Part shown: positions 57,801 through 64,000 of the stretch, piece by piece
Position numbering within the stretch: position 1 is the stretch's first letter
How the letters are laid out: the number at the start of each line of letters is the position of its first letter
Assembly: GCF_003086295.3 (NCBI RefSeq)
Contig: NC_092051.1
Span: forward strand, 12,516,810 to 12,580,809
Source of the DNA: Arachis hypogaea
Taxonomy: Eukaryota > Streptophyta > Magnoliopsida > Fabales > Fabaceae
DNA length: 64,000 bases
Reading direction: 5' to 3'
Made by a program: the position numbers and the translations under genes
The notes under the pieces: model-generated
The model's database searches: none
Seen by the model: the letters and a program-made list of their open reading frames with translations, nothing else
What the model was told of the DNA's origin: nothing

Positions 57801-58884
57801 CAACTGCCACTTCTCAGTACCAATTTAGCATTACCGTTTTTTAGCTCTATAATGAACAGGTATTGTTCTCTTTTACTTACTATATACAACTTTTCTGGTA
57901 TCCAATGTTTGCTTCCTGGTAACTGTTGGCATTAGATTATCAAGGCCTTTTTTTTAAATGTTCCTGCAGGCTAGAGATCTTGTCTTGATTTTGCAATGAC
58001 TCCTTCTCATTGAGGTAAATATTTGTCATGGAATTTCGTAGCAGACAACATGTTAGTTTATTAGTTATGTATTTTTGGTTTTTACTGACTTCCTGAAGTT
58101 CCTTTCTAGCAGTAGCATCTATAGTTGTAAAGACGGTTCTCATGATGTTTTGAGAATCTCTAGTAAAACATCTCAAGATGGTTAATAATAATATTATCGT
58201 TCTTTGGCAATAAAGGTCATTTGAATTGGGAGTTTGGCACAGCCCAATATTTTTCATTGTATGGTAATTTGTTTTTCTTGTTCAATGTTCATCTCAGGTG
58301 CAAGATTTACACCTTATTATTCCTGACTATTTCTTTTGAGTGGAGCAGTGATACAAGCCCCCTTTCTTATTAGCAGGTTAATATTGTGTACATTAAAATT
58401 GCACTTTCATGGATATTCTGATATTTTGGAAACTATGAGAGTAGACTATTAATTATTTCTTTATTATGCATATATATCAATTTTATAGATAAAGATAATG
58501 TTCCTAGCTATATAGATACATACGGGTAGAAAAATGATACAAAACTCTATTGTAATTAGAACATACAAAGTGAGTATATGCCGTGAGTATATGCCAATCA
58601 AGCAGTTTCCAGAACTCTTTCAAAATGCAGCTGTGAGTATATGCTGAGCAGGAAAAGAGGGGAATTTGTGTGATATTCAGTACAGTTTGAATAATATGTA
58701 TCAGCTTTGCGTAGGGTCTTACATTTTGTTAAGGTCTAAAAGGAAGTTAGGGTGTTTAATGCGACCATTCAAATGGTTATTGTAATTGATGTTAGTTCAG
58801 AACAATTGGAATTTTTAATTTATGCATGTTAAAATTGCTGATTATATCTCCCTTTCTCTAATAATTCTTCATGCATTTGTACAG
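54804..58884. other. Intron-like region of the R1-D mosaic
   Basis: T-rich on the plus strand, like plant introns. A possible 52-nt exon at 56219-56270 (VWVKWGERRQFIAQNK) has good AG and GT borders but no family I recognise. Other CAG acceptor-like sites (about 57230, 57325, 57690) have no clear exon. Confidence 0.4.
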
Positions 58885-59001
58885 GATCTGCCACAGACCT
58901 TTCCTGGCCATCCATGGTTGGACACTCCCGAGGGACATGCTGCTCTTAGACGTGTTCTTGTTGTTTATTCTTTATGCGATTCTAATGTTGGATATTGTCA
59001 G
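58885..59001 (+). pseudogene. TBC (Rab-GAP) domain exon fragment
   Basis: A 39-codon exon (DLPQTFPGHPWLDTPEGHAA, then LRRVLVVYSLCDSNVGYCQ) after a good acceptor (GTACAG|) matches the start of the TBC domain of plant Rab GTPase-activating proteins, in the block where the IxxDxxRT and YCQG motifs lie. The catalytic arginine position (R in RT) reads QT here. The donor (CAG|GTGGAT) is weak. No other TBC exon is found, so it is an isolated captured piece. Confidence 0.7.
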
Positions 59002-60101
59002 GTGGATTTGATCTGCTCTTCCTTCTTATCTGAATTATTTTTCCCTCTCTTAAGTTCTTGTTGGATGATCTAGCCTCCTTGTTTTCAGGATGCTTGTATT
59101 GTAGATCAGAATTGTAAAATTTAATAACTTAATAACTTAACTGTTACTGTTATAATGTGAATAAATGTCAATTTAGGACATTGTGCTATTTCATTGCCCT
59201 AGATTTACATTATTAAAGAGGCATTTGCACCTGTTCAGTTTAACTTTTGTTAGCTCGACATTTTATTTTAATAGTGTAATAGAGAGAAATTGGGTGTATA
59301 ATAAAGCGGTGGTTTGTAATTTTGAAGTGTAAAGGTTTTGGAAAATCTTTACTCACTCTTGATCTCAACATCTGAAGGCAACAAGCAAAAATACGGATGC
59401 ATTTAGGAAATATAAATTCCCTTATTAATTATTATACATATATCAGCAGATCACTTTAGAGGATTCATTTGTGAATTATTTATCAACAAAAGTTATGAGA
59501 TGTAGATTTATTTTTTTAGGGTGAGATGTCGCCAGTTTCAGGGATAATGGCAATGAAGAACGATCGATATTTATTTAATAGCTAATAACTACCTGAGTAT
59601 TTAATTTCTGTGACATTTATGTAAGCAATCCATTTAATTTTTGTAAATAATTTTAGATAAAATATAATCTTTAAAAAGGAGCAGGTTACTTCCATAGGTG
59701 AATTATACTACAAGATCAATGATTATATCTTACAAAACTTGATCTTCAATTATAATGGCAAAAAAGCTGTCAATTGGAGAATAAAACGATGCCTCCCTCC
59801 CATCTTGTTATTGGGAAAAATTGCATGAAAGAATGTAGCCAAGTACTAAAAAGGTCTAAACGAGAAAGTTTACAGGATGACATTTCCCTTCGTTCTATAA
59901 ACAAAAATGAATTTATCTTCTTTACTCATTCTATAGAGTATGTTTTACTTCAATCTTTTAAAGGGCTGCGTCTTGGAATAAGGACAGGTTCAGTGATGTA
60001 TCATCTATTACATGCCCACACTGACCTGTGCTTCATGAAATACAAAGAGAAGACTGCAGATGCAGATCATTCATCTCTACAAGTTCTTTAGTAATTCATC
60101 T

Positions 60102-60290
60102 TGAGAAGCTATCAACCTTCTTCAGCATCTGTAGAGCAGCCCTGCCACCCTCGACACAAGTAACTGTTGCCCTATATTTCTGTAAAACACCTTCTGCAAC
60201 TTTTCTGTTCACTGCATTAGCATCAACCACCAAAATTCTTTTTTGTAATGATAGATTCCCAAGTTTGGATACTTTCTTTCTAGTTGTTTG
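60102..60290 (-). pseudogene. Hybrid histidine kinase (cytokinin receptor-type) receiver-domain fragment
   Basis: The minus strand encodes KVSKLGNLSLQKRILVVDAN, then NRKVAEGVLQKYRATVTCVE and RAALQML. This is the beginning of the C-terminal receiver domain of plant AHK-type hybrid histidine kinases. The second acidic-pocket residue of the usual VVDDN is alanine (VVDAN), and the phosphoacceptor aspartate part is not present. It is antisense to the TBC exon and ends against the LTR that begins at about 60301. Confidence 0.7.
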
Positions 60291-60300
60291 CCTTTTTTCA

Positions 60301-62362
60301 TGTAAAATCCCAATAATACCCTCACTCCTCTTTTTCCAAACCAAACCCTAACCTTAATTTCCTAAGTTACCAACACACAAACTCCCCCAAATCAGAGAAG
60401 AGAAGTAGCGAGAGTGGATGAGAGAAAGAAGGAAGAGCAGAAAAGAAGAAAAGAAGGAAGAGGGCCAGTGTTATTGGAGCTGCTGTCGTCGTTGACATCA
60501 AGAGAAAGCGAGAGAGGTTCGAATCTGAGAGGGGAATGGCGAGCACGAACCCGAAGCAGAGAGGGAGAGATGAAGAACGAACCAGAAAGAAGGAGGAGGC
60601 GTGGCGCCGCCGCCGCCGAAGGAACCTTCGTCGGAGGGAGACATTGTCATTGCAGCGGGAAGTGCAGAGAACAAAGAGGGGTGTGAGAGAGCTACAAGAT
60701 GGAAGGGAAGGAGGGTGGCAGTCGCGAGGCGGAGGTGACGATGGAGGTTTCTGCTGTTGCTGTCGCCGGAGCTCACTTCTGGTGCACCCGAAGCTACTTC
60801 AGCCCCTACCTTGCTCCCCCGTGGCTAGCCCCTGGCCTCCCCGTTTTCGTCGGAGTTACTGATGCCATTGTTGGAGAAGAGGATCTGATAGCACCACTGC
60901 TTTGCCTTACCGGTGTCGCTCTTACTGTTGCCGGAAAACACGCTGGAGTTTTCAAACTTTCCGGCAACACTGTCTTGCCACTGTTCTGGTCTAACTTCTT
61001 TCCTTGGTCTGTTCCATTTTCACCTTATCTCTGTCACCATTTTGTTTCTTGCCTTGCTCTTGTTCTGATTTATTTTTCGCCTCTATTCTGTTTTGGATTT
61101 TCAGAACTATATTTGCATTTGTCTTTTTATTCGATTTGAACTGCTGCATTTGCCTTGTGCTGTTGCCATTGTTGCTACCATGAGAATTGAAGTTGCTGCT
61201 ACTGCCCTAATCCAAGCTCTGCGCTATTTCGTAACCTTTACTTTCGCACTCCGGGTTTGGTCTCTTCGGTCCTTTGGACCACGTTGTGAGTTATAATTGT
61301 TTGGCTTTACGTCTATAATTATTTTGATATACGGTGCTTTGAACTTAGTTATACTTACAAAGATTATCAAAGGGTTTTAAATTGGTTTTATTAATTAATT
61401 TATTAGAACTAAATATTTGTCCATGTTAAGCTCTTTTTAATATGCACATGAGACTATATATATATATTTTTAGACTATATGTATGTTTGAAGAAATTTTA
61501 TATTATTTTAAAGCATTTGATTTTACTCGAATATGTATTTTCGAAGCATGAAATTTTGTTGCTACTCACTTATTTTAGAATTGAGAAAATATGATTGAAT
61601 ATGATTTGGATGAGAAAGTATTATCTGATTTGATTTGATTCGATATTTTATATATTCGAAAGATCAAAGATTTGTTGTATTTGAAATTATATGTTTTGAA
61701 TTGATTTGGGAGGCTCGTATTAGAAAACCGTAGTTAACAGCGGTTATGACGTTAACCTAGATGCATCTGGCTCAGACCTCAGCTAGCAGGAGCGTTGTTA
61801 GCCTAACGTGTAGGCCACACGTTAGATCTGTTATTCCGTACGGACACACTAGAGAAAAGGGCTACCCATAGAGGTGGAGCCGCCCAAGTGTGGACTTTTG
61901 ATTTGATTTCTCTATGAGAACTCCCTTATTGATTCACTTATTATCAACTATTATTTTCTAATTAAAATTATTTTGATGATAATGTTTGTATAGTCTCATG
62001 TCGATTATAGATGTATTGTCTAGTCACTGAATTGCAAAACTCACTCTTTTTTTTTTAAAAAAAATATTTTTTCAGGAATAAGTACTTGATTATGTGAGCC
62101 TTTCTATTCAAGAGTAATGATCTGCAATGGGCTCTATTCCTTGTTGAGTTCTTAGACGTCATCTGCTCCATATGTCACAGGCAGGATCCATCTATATTTA
62201 TTTATTTTATTTTGTTAAAGTATGTAATTATTCATTCTAAAAAGTGTAAATTTATCAAAAATTATTTGTAACCTTTTTATTTATCTTATATTCGAATCTG
62301 TTAGGCTTGCCAGGGAACTCTTTTTCCTGAGCGCCAGTCATGGCTCATTTTGGGTTGTGACA
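60301..62362 (+). mobile_element. 5' LTR of an LTR retrotransposon
   Basis: The 3' edge is clear: ...GGGTTGTGACA at 62362 followed three bases later by a primer-binding site. The 5' edge is proposed at TGTAAAATCCC (60301), giving TG...CA ends and a 2.06-kb LTR, next to the histidine-kinase fragment. The left third is purine-rich and then GC-rich (about 60400-60900), with a likely transcribed leader further on (about 61240-61300). The 3' LTR lies outside the window, so the target duplication cannot be checked. Confidence 0.6.
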
Positions 62363-62365
62363 GAG

Positions 62366-62377
62366 TGGTATCAGAGC
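62366..62377 (+). other. Primer-binding site (initiator Met-tRNA type)
   Basis: TGGTATCAGAGC is the classic plant LTR-retrotransposon primer site complementary to the 3' end of initiator tRNA-Met. It lies three bases after the LTR end. Confidence 0.9.
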
Positions 62378-64000
62378 TTAGGTTTAATCTGTGTAATATG
62401 GAGCAAGTGTCTTATGGTAGGATCACAATTGTATAAATAGAAGCGCGCCTATTTGTACAAATTGTGGTACTATTAGAGGCCTATAGGAATGTCATCCTTC
62501 TCTTTTTGTCATTCTTGTCTCTTGGTTCTTGTCATCATGAGTCATCTGTCGATTCTTGCCACCTCTTTTCTCTTTGTATCCATCCTTGAGTTATTATTTG
62601 GTAACTTTTCTTGAACTTACTTTTGCAATTGTTTCAGTTTCGGTTTTGGTTCACGATTCTTGCCTTGTAGCTAGTTCTAATCTTCCTCGCTTTTGTGAAT
62701 AATTGCTTTAATCTTCTTTATCTTCATGTTGTTTTCTATGGGTTCTGATTTCAAGATTTCATCCATTATCTAGAAGATTTGATATGTTTTTGCTGTGAAT
62801 TATTATCTTATTCCTCTTATAAAACAGTATTTGAATTTGTGGATTGTGGATTTGCTTAGCTGCTAATTGAGATGCTTTCTTCTGGATTTGATGATCTTTG
62901 AAGCTAACATAATTTTGATTCGCTATTGATTCCTTCTTTTAAATCAATAATTTGTAAAATTTTTATTTTGTTGCTCAAGGAGAAGGAGTATGTGATGAAA
63001 CATATGAATAGAGTGTTATTGTTGTTTGTTCGATTGGAGATTTTCATTGCTTAAATTTAGTGAATTATTTGGGTGATCACTTAGCTGAATCGAAAGTCTT
63101 TTCCGATCTAGAAGTTTGGTTGTGCTTTTCTAATTTGATGATCTAGTTTTGTTATGGTGCTTTGTTGCTGAATATGACTTTTCTTTCACGGAACTATTTC
63201 TTGCTTGATAAGTTGAGAGACAGATTGTGAACGTTTACTTTTTGGTTGGTGATTATAAGGTGAATTTTGCTTTTGACTAAGATCTGAAATTTGAGAATTT
63301 TCTCAACCCATGGTTTTCTAAAAGTTTTCTTATTCTCAACTATTGTCCTTATTCTCAGAGATTTAGGGAGATTGATTTTCTTGATTTGTAGAGCCTTTGT
63401 GATATTGAATTGTATATCTTAGAGATTGGAAAGAATTGTTGGCGATTTCTTATAAAAATGACTAGATATCTAATTTCTTAAAGCCAAATAAATTTCTTAT
63501 ACGAGTTTTTTCCCTTGTTACATTCAACTAATTATTATAAACCATGCTCTTTTTTTATTATGTACCCCTTAATAACTCTAGTTTTAAAATTATCTAATTT
63601 CTCAACAAGACCTAATGTTTCATGATTCACATTTGGTTGGATTCGTGGAATAAAATAGTGTAAGTGAAATTATGTACTTATTTGAGCTATACAATAATAC
63701 TTTTAATTAAATTTTCACTAGGATTGAAAAGATATTACTTATTTTAATGTGATAATGTAGGATTTTTTTGTGAACTTTGTTCCTTTTAAATTTATAAGCA
63801 GGAATCAATATTAAAACAACTAGAGATTTTATTAGGATAATCATAACATATAATGACTATTTTGGTAAATTTTTTAGCAAGTTAGATTTTTTTTTTTTTA
63901 TTAGAAGGTTGGTAGTTTGAAATGCTGTGCTCTAGTAACAAAGTTGTTTATTATTTGTATTATTGAGTATTTATATGTTACAACTAGATGCAATTTTTTT
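62378..64000 (+). mobile_element. LTR retrotransposon internal region (leader)
   Basis: 1.6 kb downstream of the primer site without a gag open frame of useful length. It is T-rich and non-coding on both strands, so either a long untranslated leader or a non-autonomous (LARD-like) element. The rest is outside the window. Confidence 0.5.

Noticed and set aside
60414..60862. Arg/Glu-rich frames as a protein gene
   Set aside because: Purine-rich, low-complexity sequence inside the proposed LTR; several frames open at once, no family.
1..64000. CRISPR arrays, bacterial operons, riboswitches, rRNA or tRNA genes
   Set aside because: The window is plant nuclear DNA; I saw no spacer-repeat arrays and no tRNA or rRNA signature by eye (the initiator-tRNA-like word at 62366 is a primer-binding site).

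Overview
This is a plant nuclear window. It is AT-rich and intron-bearing, and it is dominated by transposable elements with pieces of angiosperm genes between and inside them. A stress up-regulated nodulin (SURNod19) exon, the legume-style hAT and Mutator miniature elements, and MULE, LINE and PMD proteins of the type I associate with peanut point to a legume, probably Arachis. The genus is recollection-based inference. I see no clearly intact host gene; nearly every recognisable coding segment is a transposon ORF, a truncated gene or a pseudogene.

Layout. 1-1903 is an inverted copy of 14314-16217 (3' end of an L1-type LINE plus about 0.7 kb of the same flank). Between the arms lie a hAT element with 8-bp target duplications (5952-6637), two copies of a ~430-bp repeat that I call R1 (6692 and 8741), a Mutator miniature element (7706-8012), five consecutive exons of a CCCH-type DEAH helicase interrupted by a hAT insertion (9925-12238), and an antisense DUF632 exon (12940-13288). 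The longer LINE copy (14997-20904, minus) is split at the start of its ORF2 by a solo LTR (18195-19776). 20905-25043 is AT-rich sequence with (AT)n tracts. 25053-29880 is a MuDR-type MULE with a 9-bp target duplication, six palindromic motifs at each end, a transposase gene and a convergent plant-mobile-domain (PMD) gene; both genes lack their 3' ends and are joined tail to tail. 30670-34125 is a broken SNF2 gene of the CLASSY family.

35395-41928 (minus) is a mosaic: R1 repeat, a pyrimidine-rich first exon with a splice donor, three exons of an AP2-type transcription factor, an oxysterol-binding-protein (ORP) piece fused in frame to the last AP2 exon, then exons of a NOG1-like GTPase. 42263-46515 is an element with inverted ends carrying an exon-like promoter segment (itself split by a 2.1-kb hAT) and a RING-CH fragment. 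47023-51969 is the 3' part of a CACTA element with a Transposase_24-type gene, an inserted 908-bp Mutator element and a captured antisense SURNod19 exon. 54076-60290 is a further R1 mosaic with a TBC Rab-GAP exon and an antisense histidine-kinase receiver exon. 60301-64000 begins an LTR retrotransposon (5' LTR, initiator-tRNA-type primer-binding site, non-coding leader).

The connecting theme is repeated capture of host-gene exons, introns included, so DNA-mediated. Four R1 copies are each followed by a 5'UTR-like segment with a plausible splice donor, and at least three of these then run into unrelated gene fragments. This resembles Pack-MULE behaviour, but I could not find a second, inverted R1 terminus for any copy, so the element class stays open.
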